Origin: Dipteris shenzhenensis
Lineage: Eukaryota > Polypodiophyta > Polypodiopsida > Gleicheniales
DNA length: 64,000 bases
NCBI GenBank assembly: GCA_047967505.1
Contig: CM106538.1
Strand: one strand, 5' to 3'
Made by a program: the position numbers and the translations under genes
The notes under the pieces: model-generated
What the model was told of the DNA's origin: nothing
Seen by the model: the letters and a program-made list of their open reading frames with translations, nothing else
Database searches by the model: none
In this document: positions 12,001 through 22,105 of the stretch, piece after piece
Position numbering within the stretch: the stretch's first letter is position 1
Layout of the letters: every line of letters begins with the position of its first letter

Positions 12001-13362
12001 AGTGGTCCAGGTGGGAGAGGGGACCTGCATCATCTATGGGGTCTTGGAAAGCCTTCCGCAGGCTTCCAGAGGAGACCAAATCAAGGTTGACAGGACATCT
12101 CAGAGGGAGTGCAGGGAGGATCTTGCAGATTGAGGCAGCCCTTCCAGAGGTTTGGGTAGACACAGATGATATGCCACTCACTTCCTCCACTTGGGCAGGT
12201 ACTTTTACGAGAGGCGGTGTTCCGCTTCAGGTTTTGGCCTTTCGAGATGCACAGGAGGATGCTTTGGTTTTTAGTGTCTAGGATGGTGGCAGATTGCTCA
12301 GGTCCACAGAGGACATCTTGCTTGAGTCTGCTTTTCAGCCTATCAGGGTTGTAGGTCTTTTGGTGCAGGGATCAGATTCAAAGTGGTTTCTAGACCCAGA
12401 CCCCCGGCTACTCTCCACCGGGTCTTGGAGGCTCTGGCTCTATGGGGGAGTTCCCATCAGGTATTTGCAGTGGGACCCCGGAGAGTGGGAGTGGATTGAC
12501 GCAGGGCATCGAGAGAAGAGCATCCCCTTCTTTCGTTACACGGTCAATAATGCCAGGAGATATTAGCTCAAGATATTAGCTCAGTAGTAGAGGTTGGAGA
12601 CCTTCCAAAGTTCCTCATTGGAAGACATTTGATATCACTGCGGATCTGTAGAGGTGCTTCTGGAGGAGACTCTGGAAATCCCACAGGAATAGAAAGATCA
12701 CTATCTTCTTTTGGCTTTCTATCCATGGTGGGATTGCAGTGAACCTTTGGAGGTCCAGGTTCGGAGCCGACCCTACTTGCCCTCGATGCCTCTCTGCTTC
12801 GGAGACTATTCAGCATTGCTTATGGGATTGCAGACAGGCGAGGATGATTTGGATGGGGGTAGCCAGGATTTTCAGTCACTTTTCTCACTCCCCATTTTTT
12901 ATGACATGGGGCTCAGTGGCTTGGCTTTCTCTTACAAGACCTTAGGTTTTCTATGAGAGATTTGACTCCTCTCGGGCCATTTCGGTTCGACGTCATCGGA
13001 CTGAGTCCTGTTCGTTGGATGTGGTACCACACCTTCCTTTTACAGCTATACATGCCTCTGTGGATACTTCTTGGGAGATTCTAGCGAGCATAGCATCCTG
13101 GCATATCTGGAGAGCCAGATGCACAGAGCCTTTGGAGGGTACTCAGGTTCATCCCTCGCACACATTGGCTAGTATTTGGACAGACACCGTACATACTTTG
13201 ATGGCCGTATGGACGGGTATGCAGGGAGACTCCCATGCAGCCTCAGCTAGGAGGGCTTCTTTCTTCAGGGAATGGAAGGATTCTCCTTTCTTCTCTGAGA
13301 CTACTACAGGGTTGAGGTGGCACTTTCAGCCTCAGCCTTGGTTGTTTTCCATCTCACTCTGA
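9000..13362 (+). pseudogene. LINE-1 ORF2 (AP endonuclease, RT, zf-RVT), heavily broken
   Basis: Endonuclease motifs: IIGWNIQGLGG, FIQEHKL, VIGDDFN, STSDHFPVV. RT motifs: LLLDFEKAYDKVDW, SVRQGCPLAP, and LADDTVVY where YADD is usual. The zinc-binding region CPRCLSASETIQHCLWDC lies near 12,770-12,830, and the end LRWHFQPQPWLF stops at 13,362. Breaks: a 14-bp tandem duplication at 9,238-9,265 that shifts the frame, TAG at 9,410, frameshifts near 10,335, 10,945 and 11,727, TAG at 11,719 and 12,279, and a 13-bp tandem duplication at 12,558-12,583. The first Met is fixed by the overlap with ORF1 and by matching the start of LINE-2 ORF2. Confidence 0.92.
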
Positions 13363-13473
13363 GTAGATTTTTTATTTATCCTCATGATTTCATGATGTAT
13401 TCCGCTTTGAGCTTGCTCTCGCGGGTTTTTTCTCTTTCTTAATAGAAGTCTCTTTCTTGGGAAAAAAAAAAAA

Positions 13474-13487
13474 AAACTTTTTTTGTA
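13474..13487. repeat. Target-site duplication of LINE-1, right copy
   Basis: Identical to 6,739-6,752; its AAA overlaps the end of the LINE poly-A. Confidence 0.95.
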
Positions 13488-13634
13488 AGATCCATCAAAG
13501 TGTAAAACAAATGCATCCTCTAGTACTTTTTCTTCATTCATGTCAGTGTTCTTCTCCACATCTTCAACTAAAATAGGTCCTTCCTTATAGGTGAGGAGAT
13601 CAGCCAAGGAAGCTCTGGTAGAGTTCTCAACCAA
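13488..13634 (-). pseudogene. Gypsy second RNase H, N-terminal part
   Basis: Reading from 13,634 on the minus strand the protein ends with FVLHFDGSYKK, the first strand and first catalytic Asp of the plant-type RNase H, exactly at the LINE-1 insertion point. The remainder of the domain resumes at 6,738 in the same codon phase. Confidence 0.85.
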
Positions 13635-13649
13635 GAAGGTAAAAGAGTA

Positions 13650-14525
13650 CTACTGTAACTCTACTATCCATTTAATCATGCTCCTGGAGATGTTTGTACT
13701 ATTCAACATATGAGGCAATAGTGAACACGAGGTGAGAACCACAAAAGGTCTGGACAATAGATAAGACCGAAATCTCCTACAAGCATACAAGAGGCTAGCC
13801 AGGGCCAATTCAGCCGCTGAATACTTCCTTTCTACTTCACTCTTCACCCTGCTGGCATAATAGACTAGCCTCATATATCTGAAACCCTCTCCCTGCTGCA
13901 AAAGAATAGCACCAATAGCATCTGGTCCTACAGACGGATTCACATAAAAAGTCCTGGAATAAGCTGGTGGCTTTACACTTGAAATATGAGTCAAGGATTC
14001 CTTAACTGCCTCAAACACCTCTTCACTCTCTGTCGTCCATTTCAGAGGCTCAGATTTTACCACCTACTGAAGAGGATACAAAATCTGAGATAACATATGA
14101 ATAAATCTCGACAGATACTTCACCTTCTGGAGAAAGGTATGCAACTGCTTGGTATTCTCAGGAGAGGACAGCATAACTAAAGCTTTTACTTTATCTGGAT
14201 CTGGCTCAATCCCATTCTCAGATACAGTAAAAGTAAAAGCTCATAAAATGGGATTTAGTCTGAGCTAACTGAGTCTTCTTAGGATTTAATTGACCACCAT
14301 TATTATCAATCTCATAAAATACCTCATCCAGCTTGCCACAGTGCTCCCTTCTTCCACTGTAGACACAGATGTCATCAATAAACACTTTACAAAATTTATC
14401 CAGGAAAGGTAATAAAATCATATCTGAATTCTCCTGATAGTGCAAGGGGCCGTTGGTAACTCCAAAAGGCATTTTCCTGTAACAAAAACAGCCCCAGGGG
14501 GTAATGAAGGTAGTCTTGATTTGAT
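13650..14525 (-). pseudogene. Gypsy reverse transcriptase (palm, thumb) and first RNase H
   Basis: From 14,520: a region reading TTFITPWGCF, then MPFGVTNGP, VFIDDICVYS (catalytic FIDD), QLNPKKTQ, and after a frame break WTTESEEVFEAVK and the first RNase H with VYYASRVKSEVERKYS and ELALASLLYACRRFRSYL. The position of the usual first Asp of this RNase H reads FYVNPSVGPDAIGAILLQ, so the canonical TDAS Asp is absent. Stops at 14,060-14,220 break the frame. The N-terminal palm is missing because the LINE fragment at 14,526 interrupts it. Confidence 0.87.
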
Positions 14526-15372
14526 TGGAGAGCAGCCGGGGGTCTGGGTCGAGGAACCACTCTGAATTTGATCCCTACACCAAAAGACCTACAACCCTGA
14601 TAGGCTGAAAAGCAGACTCAAGCAAGATGTCCTCTGTGGATCTGAGCAATCTGCCACCATCCTGCACACTAAAAACTAAAGCATCCTCCTGTGCATCTCG
14701 AAAGGCCAAAACCTGAAGCGGAACACCGCCTCTCGTAAAAGTACCTACCCAAGTGGAGCAAGTGAGTGGCATATCATCTGTGTCTACCCAGTTCTCTGGA
14801 AGGGCTGCCTCAATCTACAAGATCGTCCCTGCACTCCCTCTGAGATGTCCTGTCAACTGAGACTTGGTCTCCTCTCTGGAAGCCTGCGGAAAGCTTTCCA
14901 AGACCCCAAAGATGATGCAAGTCCCCTCTCCAACTGGACCACTGCATGTAGAGTGAGGCACCAAGTGGTCTGCCATGATCATCTAAAATACTGTCATTCC
15001 ACATGATGGGTTGCCTATCAATCTCTTCACGAGAGGAAGGAGGAATCCTCTGAAGAGTGCTCCTGAAACTGGCCCATGCTTTCAGAATGGCAACCATGAG
15101 AGGGGAGGAAGGTGATTTGAGGTGTGTTGTGGTGAAGATCCACCTAATACTGCTCATCCAGTCTCCTCCTGAAGAAGGTGTGCACCTCTGTATGTTGCTA
15201 ATAAGAAAGGCCTTCCATGGTTCCTACCCTGGCATAAGTCCCCGTACCACCATCTTGCATAGTAAAGCTCTGCACTGTAAATCTGGATCAATAATATTGA
15301 GACCCCCTTCCTGTGTAGGGAGGATGAGGGTCTCCCAAGCCACCCTGGCTAAGGTATCTGCTGTGCCATCAC
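14526..15372 (-). mobile_element. Internal LINE fragment, inverted relative to LINE-1
   Basis: The minus strand reads through the ORF2 connection region and is roughly 95% identical by eye to LINE-1 11,570-12,411 in the opposite orientation (for example the stretch beginning SSREEIDRQPIMWND). It has neither 5' leader nor 3' tail, so it did not arrive as an ordinary 5'-truncated insertion. It shares the TAG found at LINE-1 11,719, but has CAG (Gln) where LINE-1 has TAG at 12,279. It interrupts the gypsy RT. Confidence 0.9.
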
Positions 15373-15571
15373 GTGACGGTCATCAAAAACTGTGCATGCC
15401 GGTCTAGAACTAGACATGGTTCCCACACAATCTCAGAGGCAAGGGAGCATGGCTCAGAGGCTAGTGAGCATAACATAGAAATCTCATCTAGCATGGCTAA
15501 GAGGCTCATCATGCATGGATGTATGATCAACTCAAAGGTCTAGGAGACCAATGCACCAAAAAATAGGCCTA
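15373..15571. other. Short non-coding remnant of the gag-bearing LTR element
   Basis: No protein. It contains imperfect repeats of CATGGCTCAGAGG/CATGGCTAAGAGG. Because the LINE-2 target duplication joins it to 22,903 onward, it was continuous with the non-coding 3' part of the gag element before LINE-2 inserted. Confidence 0.6.
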
Positions 15572-15588
15572 TCAAAGCCAAAACATAT
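15572..15588. repeat. Target-site duplication of LINE-2, left copy
   Basis: TCAAAGCCAAAACATAT, 17 bases, identical to 22,903-22,919. Confidence 0.96.
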
Positions 15589-15718
15589 TTTTTTTTTGCC
15601 GAAAAAACAGTTCTAATTATATTACTTCGAGAACAAGATACAAGAGGTCAGCTTATAGCTGACGGGCTGCGTTCACAAACCGGACGCAGCCCAAAAGGTA
15701 GCATAATAAATCATACTC

Positions 15719-18700
15719 TCACGGAGGAATATGCTGAGTGTGAATGAACAGCCATCGGGGTGGTGAGTAGTGCCACCGAAGGCCCTGCGTAGTCTGCTCG
15801 AAGAAGAGGCTCTGTGTATCCCAAGCCTGGAGGAAGCGTCTCCGCTTCTCCTGACCAGCCCGGGAGTCTCCCTGAATCTGGTCCCACTGGCCTCTGAGGG
15901 TATGAATAATCTCACTCCAAATCTCCGCCATGATCTGGGCAGTCGATAAGGAGGTGCCACCGAGGATCTGCGCGCAGCGCGAGGTCCAGATGTGCCATCC
16001 TGTAATGCTGCTGATAATCTCCCAGACTGGCTGCCTCTCCCGAACTCCTGTATCAGCCTCTGCTAGGTGCTGTGGGATACCCTCGAGCGGCCCCCACGTC
16101 CCCTGTGTGATAAGGAAAGTGGGGTCCTGCTGGCATGCCTCGAACAAGTGATGAAGACCAGGTGCGGTGCTGCACCAACAGAACGCGCCCCAAGTGATCA
16201 CTCTTAGCTCTGGTGCTGCACGAGTAAGAAGCCCGAAAGTCCACCTCCACACTTCCTGGGCGCGCGTGCAGCTCCACAGGCAGTGTTTTGGTGACTCCTC
16301 ATCCGCATGGCAAATCTGACAGCAACCGTCCTGGCCTATCTGCCTCAACCAGCTCTCCACTGGAAGACCTTTGTGGGTAAGAAGCCACAGGAAGTATGAG
16401 ATCTTCCGCGGCCGCCAGCTCTCCCACAAGGCCTTCCAGAAAGCCTGCAAAAAGAACCTGGAAATACCCTGTGCGTACCAACTAGGACGCTGGGTGGGGG
16501 GGCGGCTCTGCATCCTCCCGAGAACTCGCCTGCCCAGAGTCGTGCTGTAAGCGAAGAAGGAAGTCGGCCCCTGTCCTGTCACAATCTCTGGCCACCACCA
16601 CTCTCCTGGGTCCCACTCAAGCTCTGACAAGGCCCGCCCCTCCCAGAGCCAAAGACGCCAAAGCTGCAACTGGTCCTGCTCGATACTAGGGTCGGTATGC
16701 CAGACCTTCCCCAGAAGGCCTACGACCCTAACCCTCTGCCACGGGAGTAGGGGGTCGATGAGCGCATCCTCTCTCCTGAGTCGTCCGTCCCCTGAAACCG
16801 CGAAGAAGGCGATAGAGGAGTCATCCAAACGTCCTGCGACCACCAGTGGGATGCCACGGGGGGTGAACTGTCCCAGCCAGTGGGTGTCTCCAGGCATGAG
16901 GACCTGAGGCTCAGGTGGGGCCAACCAAGCGGCTGGGATCGCACCGTCGATCTCCGTGCGTCTCGCCTGGACTCCGCGTGCACCTCCCGCTGCGTCTGCA
17001 AGATCGGCCATCTCCAGATGTCTGTACGTATCCCTCCAAACTCGAAGGGACCGGGCTGGCCCCCTCATCCAGCCGTCCCACCTGATATGTGATCTCTCCC
17101 CCAACTGAAGGCCCTCGGCGTCTCTGACCTGCCCATTCCAGACGAGCGGCTGGCGATCGATCTAGCCGCCTCCAAACCATGAGGAGGCTACGAACGAGTG
17201 GGGAGCGGGGCTGAGTGAGCGGGGCGGAAGTGAAGATCCACCTGAAGGACGGTAGCCACTCTCCACCTCGGCGCGGGACACAAGAGCCGACTCCCTGCTG
17301 AAGTAACATCTTCCACGTCTGCCCCCCTGGGGTCAAACCGCGGATGATAAGCTTGCCTAACAAGGCCTGACTCTGAAGCTCTGGATCAATGACCCCCAGA
17401 CCCCCCTCCGCCTGCGGAAGAATGACTGTCTGCCAAGCAACCCTGGCTCTGGTATCTCTCTGCCCATCCTCCCCAGACCAAAGAAAGTTCCGAACCAACC
17501 TCCTGAGCTGTGCCACGCTGGATCTCGAGAAGCACCAACAGGAAGCCACATACCAAGCCGTGGCTAGAAGGACCTGGTTAACTACTAAAGCACGACCTGC
17601 AAGGGACAGCTTAGCAGTGCTCCAGAAAGCCAGCTTCCGTCGGATGGAATCTAGCACCGGGAGAAACTGCTGAGCTGGCGTAATGTCTAGGCCAACCTGG
17701 AAGCCAAGGTATCTAGCTGTCTGTCCACGTGGAATCCATCTGAAGCCCAGGAATCGCCCCCACTGAGAACACGCCCCCGGGTCTGTGAGAAAACCAACTG
17801 ATTTGTTCCAGTTGATTTTCGCACCAGCGGCCGAGCAGAAAACCTCCAGGGCCATCCGCACCCTCTCTAGCATCCTCTCATCGTCCTGGACATAAAGGGC
17901 TGTATCATCTGCGTACTCTGAGTCCAGAAGCTCCGTGTCCTCCCGGAGTGGAAGGCGAACACCCCTGAGCCCTATGGAAATCGCCCGAAGGTAGTAAGTC
18001 ATGGCCTCGGCGAAGAAGAGAAACAGATAAGGAGCCAGGGGACAGCCCTGACGTACTGATCTCTCCAAGCTGAAACGCTCACCCATCCTGCCTCCAATGA
18101 TGACTCTGCTAGACGCTGTCCTGTACAAAGCTGAGATACCCTAAATCCAGCCTGCCGGGAAACCTAGCCGCTCCAGAGTCCCCTCCAAAAAGGACCAATC
18201 CACGCGATCGTAGGCCTTCTCGAAGTCGAGAAGTAAAATGGCAAGGTGTGAACCGCTGTACTGAGCCCACTCCGCTGCCTCTGAAAAGGTGAAGACATTA
18301 TCCAGGATACTGCGATCCTGGACAAAGCCTGTCTGAGTGTCATGGACGAGGTCTGGGAGTAGAGGTCGAACTCTGGCACTGATCATCTTGGCGAGGATTT
18401 TGTAGGCAGTGGTAAGGAGAGTGATCGGACGCCACTGGCGGATCTCCTGTCTATCTCCTCCCTTCGGGATGAGGCAAATCAGTCCCGAGGAAAGGCTCTC
18501 TGGCATCTGACCGCTACTGAAAATCCCCTGCAGAGCTGCAAGGAGGGGCTGATGGATCTGGTCCCAGAAGGAGGTGAAGAAAGCTCGGGATAGCCCATCC
18601 TCACCTGGGCATTTCTGCCCATCAATAGCCATCAAGGCCTCCAACATCTCATCCGCGGTGAACGGCGCCAACAACGTCGCCTGCATGCTGGGCTGGACCA

Positions 18701-20069
18701 GGGATGGAATGTGCCTCCACACCTCCTCACGGTCACGACTAGCACGAGGGGCAAGTGGCTCCTGCTGGAAGAGGGTCCTGTAGAAGTCAGTGGCCAACCC
18801 CAGGACCTCCCCCGGGTCCGTAACAATGTGACCATCCGCTGTCCTGAGACTCCGTAGCTGATCACCTGCAGCTCTCTGGCCGTGTGTCCTTAAGAACTCC
18901 CTGCACATCCGGTCACCCTTCCGGGCCCAGAAGGAGAGAGAGGCGTGATAGGAGAACTCGGAGCGACGCTGGAGGGTCTCCTCCAAGAGGGCTCTGGCTC
19001 GAAGGGCCTGGATCCGAAGCTCCTCCGAGCCCGGGGAAGACTGCTGAAGTCGCTGAATGGAGGCGAGGTCCCTCCGAAGAGCTCTCTCTCTGCCCCACCA
19101 ATCCTGTCGAACCTGTAGGGCTGCGAGCTGGCAGATCTGGCTGGACTCCTGCAGAGCCTGCGCGACCGAGTCTACCAGATCCATGCCCTCCCCCCAGTCT
19201 CTGTCCCAAAGACTGCAAATGCTGCTACGGACGTCCACCCTCGAGAAGATGGAATCGGGAATCCTGCATGATCGGGGGGGGAGAGTCTGGGCTGCCGAAA
19301 CTAATGAGAGGAGCACAGGCGCATGGTCGGATAGTGTCGTCCCTGGAACAATGCCCGCCTGGCCACCTCTGCTGATGGCCCAATCACTGACATAAAACCT
19401 ATCAAGCCGCTCCAAGAGTCTGCCTCCTTCCCTGCGGAAGCCCCAAGAGAAGTCCAGGCTCCCGTGCCAACGCCGGAAGGCCGGGTCTCTCCAACTGTCC
19501 CTCCCTCCTGTCGCGAAGATGAAAGAGTCCCAAGCTGACTGCTCTGCCTGGGCCATACCTGTGAACTCCGGATCTCTACCCTGCTGGTCCTCCAAGGTCT
19601 CCAGGTTGTTGAAGTCTCCTCCAACAATCCAGGAATCCATGTCTGGAAGAATCCCTGTAAGTGTCCTCCAGAAGGTGGCTCTGCATCGGAGGTCTGTGGG
19701 AGCATAAATGTTGAGGATTCCTATCTTGGATCCCTCCAAATTCAGGCCTACCCAAAGGGCTCGGCCTGGGATCAACGTGCCGTGACCGAAAACTGACTGA
19801 GCTAACTGCTCGCACACGGAGGTACAGACCCCCCCGCTCCTCCCCTGTGCGCCGATCGAAGGCTCCCAATAAGTGTAGGAGCGTCCAGGGAGAACCTTCC
19901 CGCAGCTACGGGCATGAGCCGCAGAAAGCTTGTGCTCCTGGAGCAGCAGTACATCCAATCGACCAATCACTGCAGGCTGAAGTTCCTGACGCAAAATGAG
20001 CTTCCTGGGACCACGGGTACTCGAAGAGTGAAACCCGTTCACATTCCAGGATACGAGGTGTAGGCTCAT
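15719..20069 (-). pseudogene. LINE-2 ORF2 (endonuclease-RT-zf-RVT), one stop and one frameshift
   Basis: The start at 20,069 (MSLHLVSWNVNGF) overlaps the ORF1 stop. Endonuclease: LVSWNVNGF, LLQEHKL, NIYAPT, WIVGGDFNN, TLSDHAPVLL. RT: LLLDFEKAYDRVDW, SVRQGCPLAP, YADDTALY (intact YADD), GAKINWNKSVGF. zf-RVT: CCQICHADEESPKHCLWSC. An in-frame TAG lies at 18,141-18,143 (GWI-stop-GISALYR) and a one-base frameshift lies in the GTTGGGGG run near 17,100-17,110. Removing these two lesions conceptually leaves about 1,450 codons, the normal L1 ORF2 length in plants. It would nick target DNA and copy the element RNA in place. Confidence 0.94.
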
Positions 20070-22105
20070 GGAGAGGGATGGGGGGCTGCGAACAGCTGTC
20101 TGCTCGCAGAAGAAGTCGAAGAAGAATCAGACAGATCGGAGTGGAGGCGCTGCCGCTTGTGAGAAGGTTTGGAGGGGGAGACGGGGTCGTCCTGCCCGTT
20201 CTTCAACACCTTCAGCAAAGGCGAGAGGCCTCTAGTGCCATGAACAAATGCTTTCTCGAGCCAGCTCGAGATCTCTGAAGCGGTCATCCCGTAGAAGGTT
20301 CGGAGTTTCTGTTGGGACCAAGCTCTGACATCCTGGGGAAGAGGCCATGCCAGGGGGGGTCTGAGGATCACGATCAATCGGAAACGTTTGGCAGCGCAAC
20401 GCCACCGCAAGCGCACATCGCCCTCGGACCACTGAGTCTCGAGGAGCTGCCCACCGGGCGGGCCTATCCAGGAGCAAATCTGGGCGTGTGTCTGCTCTCT
20501 GAGAGCCTCCCACACCGAGTCGTCTGTCCAGGTCTCGGTGCCATCGCTGAGGAACGTGAAGGCGAAGCTAGGGCCATCCCTGGGAGCCAAGGCACCAATC
20601 CTCCCATCCGCCCCTTTGCGGAGCATGAAGATACTAATGTCGAGACAAGCCGGGAAGGTCCCAAGGTCGGCCACATCCAGGTAGTCCCAGGGGCCAGATC
20701 TGTAAAAGTCTCGAGGGAGCTCTCTCTCCTGGAGCTGAGACCCAGCTGAGTCTGCCACTGAGGGGCTAGCGGGAAGGGAAACCTGCTCCACTGGTGGTAC
20801 AGACACCGGGTGTCCTGCAAGCGGGGGAGGAGGGGGAGGAGGCTGCGGGATAGGCGACTCGGGCTCCACGGAGGCGACTGGCGGAGAAGGTGGAGGAGGT
20901 GGAGCGGAGGCTGCACTCGGCTGGGAAGGCGACGGTGCAGCTAACTCTGTAGGAGGGGCGAGGGGAGCAGGGGGGGGAGGGGGATGGGGATGCATCTGGA
21001 ACTGGGGCTGAGAGGGAGGGGGAGGGGGAGGGGATTGAGGAAAAGGAGGCGGGGGCTGAAACTGCGGGGCAGGCGAAGGGGGGGGAAACTGGGGAAACTG
21101 GGGAGAAGGCAGGGGGGTGGGAGAGAGGAGGATCTGAGGCTGTGGAGGGCGGGCTGCCGTCGAAGAAGAGGCTCTCCCAGGTCCCTGGGGCATCTGCCTG
21201 TCAGGTCTGTGGAGTGCTGCTGCAGGAATGGTGACCTCTGCCTCCTTGCCTTTATCCGAAATCTTCTTATTCTTTCCTCTTTTCCTTCGAACCTCGGTCC
21301 AACCGCCCACTACCTCTGGCCCAAGCTCCGACTGCCTCGGCTCCTCCTGACGTGGCTGTCCGGGGGGGGGAGGTGGGGGCGGAGGGGGCGGGGGCGGGGA
21401 GGGTCGAGACGAGCTGGCAAAGCGTGGACAAGCAGCCGCCAAGTGCCCAAAGCCATGGCACCGCAGGCACTGACCTGGCTGTCCGGTGACTATCATGCTC
21501 TGGGTGATACTGCCGGCACCTGTAACGATCTCGATCACTGCAGGGAGAGTCGCAGGATCCGCCACAGCCACACGGACTCGGGGAGCTCCTGCCGTGGTCA
21601 CCGCGTCGGCAAAGGTGTCGTGCATAACCCAGCCAAAATGGGAGCCCAAGTCCCTGACAATCGGCCGCAGCTCAGTAGCAAGCCCTGGAAAAACTAGTGT
21701 CACTGGGTGGCGAGGTATACGGAACCGAGTATCGAAATCCGCTGCGCTGAAACCACGGTACCACGGGACTATCATGATGATCTTCCCATCCACCGATGTG
21801 GGGGAACCGGCAATCAGATTGCTCGCAGCTTTCTCACTGGAGAGTTTGAGCCAGAAGATGCCCCTTCCCATAAGGGCCACCTCCTCGATATGGCCATCCT
21901 CTAGCAAGAGAGTGGACTGGAGCCAGTCCCTGATGGTAGACCTGGAGGGGGAGTGTCCAATGACTCTACCGTAAACAGAGGTACGAGCAAAGTCACTGGC
22001 TACCTCCTGAACACGAGATGATTGTTGCTCTGTCAGGATAACGCGGTAGGCATCTGGAGAGGGAGGGTCCGACTGGGCCTCCGGATCCGGGCTGGGGGCC
22101 GCCAT
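20066..22105 (-). CDS. LINE-2 ORF1, intact 679-residue zinc-knuckle protein
   Basis: An uninterrupted frame from ATG at 22,105 (MAAPSPDPEAQSD) to TGA at 20,066. The first 200 residues form the conserved plant LINE ORF1 N-terminal domain (IRDWLQSTLLL, IIMIVPWYRGF, PRVRVAVADP). A CX2CX4HX4C knuckle, CLRCHGFGHLAAAC, follows near residue 215. Then come a long Pro-rich, probably disordered linker (residues about 235-445, with runs of Pro) and a second folded region near 470-600 (TETWTDDSVWEALREQ, ILRPPLAWPLP). The product is expected to coat element RNA. The stop overlaps the ORF2 ATG by one base pair step (ATGA), suggesting reinitiation. Confidence 0.95.
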   Translation of the reverse strand: MAAPSPDPEAQSDPPSPDAYRVILTEQQSSRVQEVASDFARTSVYGRVIGHSPSRSTIRDWLQSTLLLEDGHIEEVALMGRGIFWLKLSSEKAASNLIAGSPTSVDGKIIMIVPWYRGFSAADFDTRFRIPRHPVTLVFPGLATELRPIVRDLGSHFGWVMHDTFADAVTTAGAPRVRVAVADPATLPAVIEIVTGAGSITQSMIVTGQPGQCLRCHGFGHLAAACPRFASSSRPSPPPPPPPPPPPPGQPRQEEPRQSELGPEVVGGWTEVRRKRGKNKKISDKGKEAEVTIPAAALHRPDRQMPQGPGRASSSTAARPPQPQILLSPTPLPSPQFPQFPPPSPAPQFQPPPPFPQSPPPPPPSQPQFQMHPHPPPPPAPLAPPTELAAPSPSQPSAASAPPPPPSPPVASVEPESPIPQPPPPPPPLAGHPVSVPPVEQVSLPASPSVADSAGSQLQERELPRDFYRSGPWDYLDVADLGTFPACLDISIFMLRKGADGRIGALAPRDGPSFAFTFLSDGTETWTDDSVWEALREQTHAQICSWIGPPGGQLLETQWSEGDVRLRWRCAAKRFRLIVILRPPLAWPLPQDVRAWSQQKLRTFYGMTASEISSWLEKAFVHGTRGLSPLLKVLKNGQDDPVSPSKPSHKRQRLHSDLSDSSSTSSASRQLFAAPHPSP

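Larger units (their letters stand above)
6753..13473 (+). mobile_element. Full-length L1-type LINE (LINE-1 of this window), decayed
   Basis: A 6.7-kb non-LTR retrotransposon bounded by a perfect 14-bp duplication, with a C/T-rich leader (6,753-7,509), ORF1 (7,510-9,003), ORF2 (9,000-13,362), a short 3' UTR and a poly-A tail (13,462-13,476 overlapping the duplication). ORF1 and ORF2 overlap as ATGA. Both ORFs carry stops and frameshifts. It inserted in the orientation opposite to the gypsy element. The same family supplies fragments at 1-770, 14,526-15,372 and 25,160-27,235. Confidence 0.95.
4980..14525 (-). mobile_element. Ty3/gypsy retrotransposon, Tat-like, split by a LINE
   Basis: Minus-strand order is RT, RNase H, second RNase H, integrase, matching the plant Tat lineage, which carries an extra plant-derived RNase H between RH and INT. 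The element occupies 14,525-13,488 and 6,738-about 4,980; the intervening 6.7 kb is LINE-1. The reading phase is the same on both sides of the insertion once one copy of the 14-bp duplication is discounted, showing that the LINE landed inside an open reading frame. The RT start is cut at 14,525 by another LINE fragment. Protease and gag are not seen. Frameshifts and stops make it non-functional. Confidence 0.85.

Noticed and set aside
20984-21697. Plus-strand Gly/Arg-rich frame opposite LINE-2 ORF1
   Set aside because: It is the antisense of the Pro-rich ORF1 linker.
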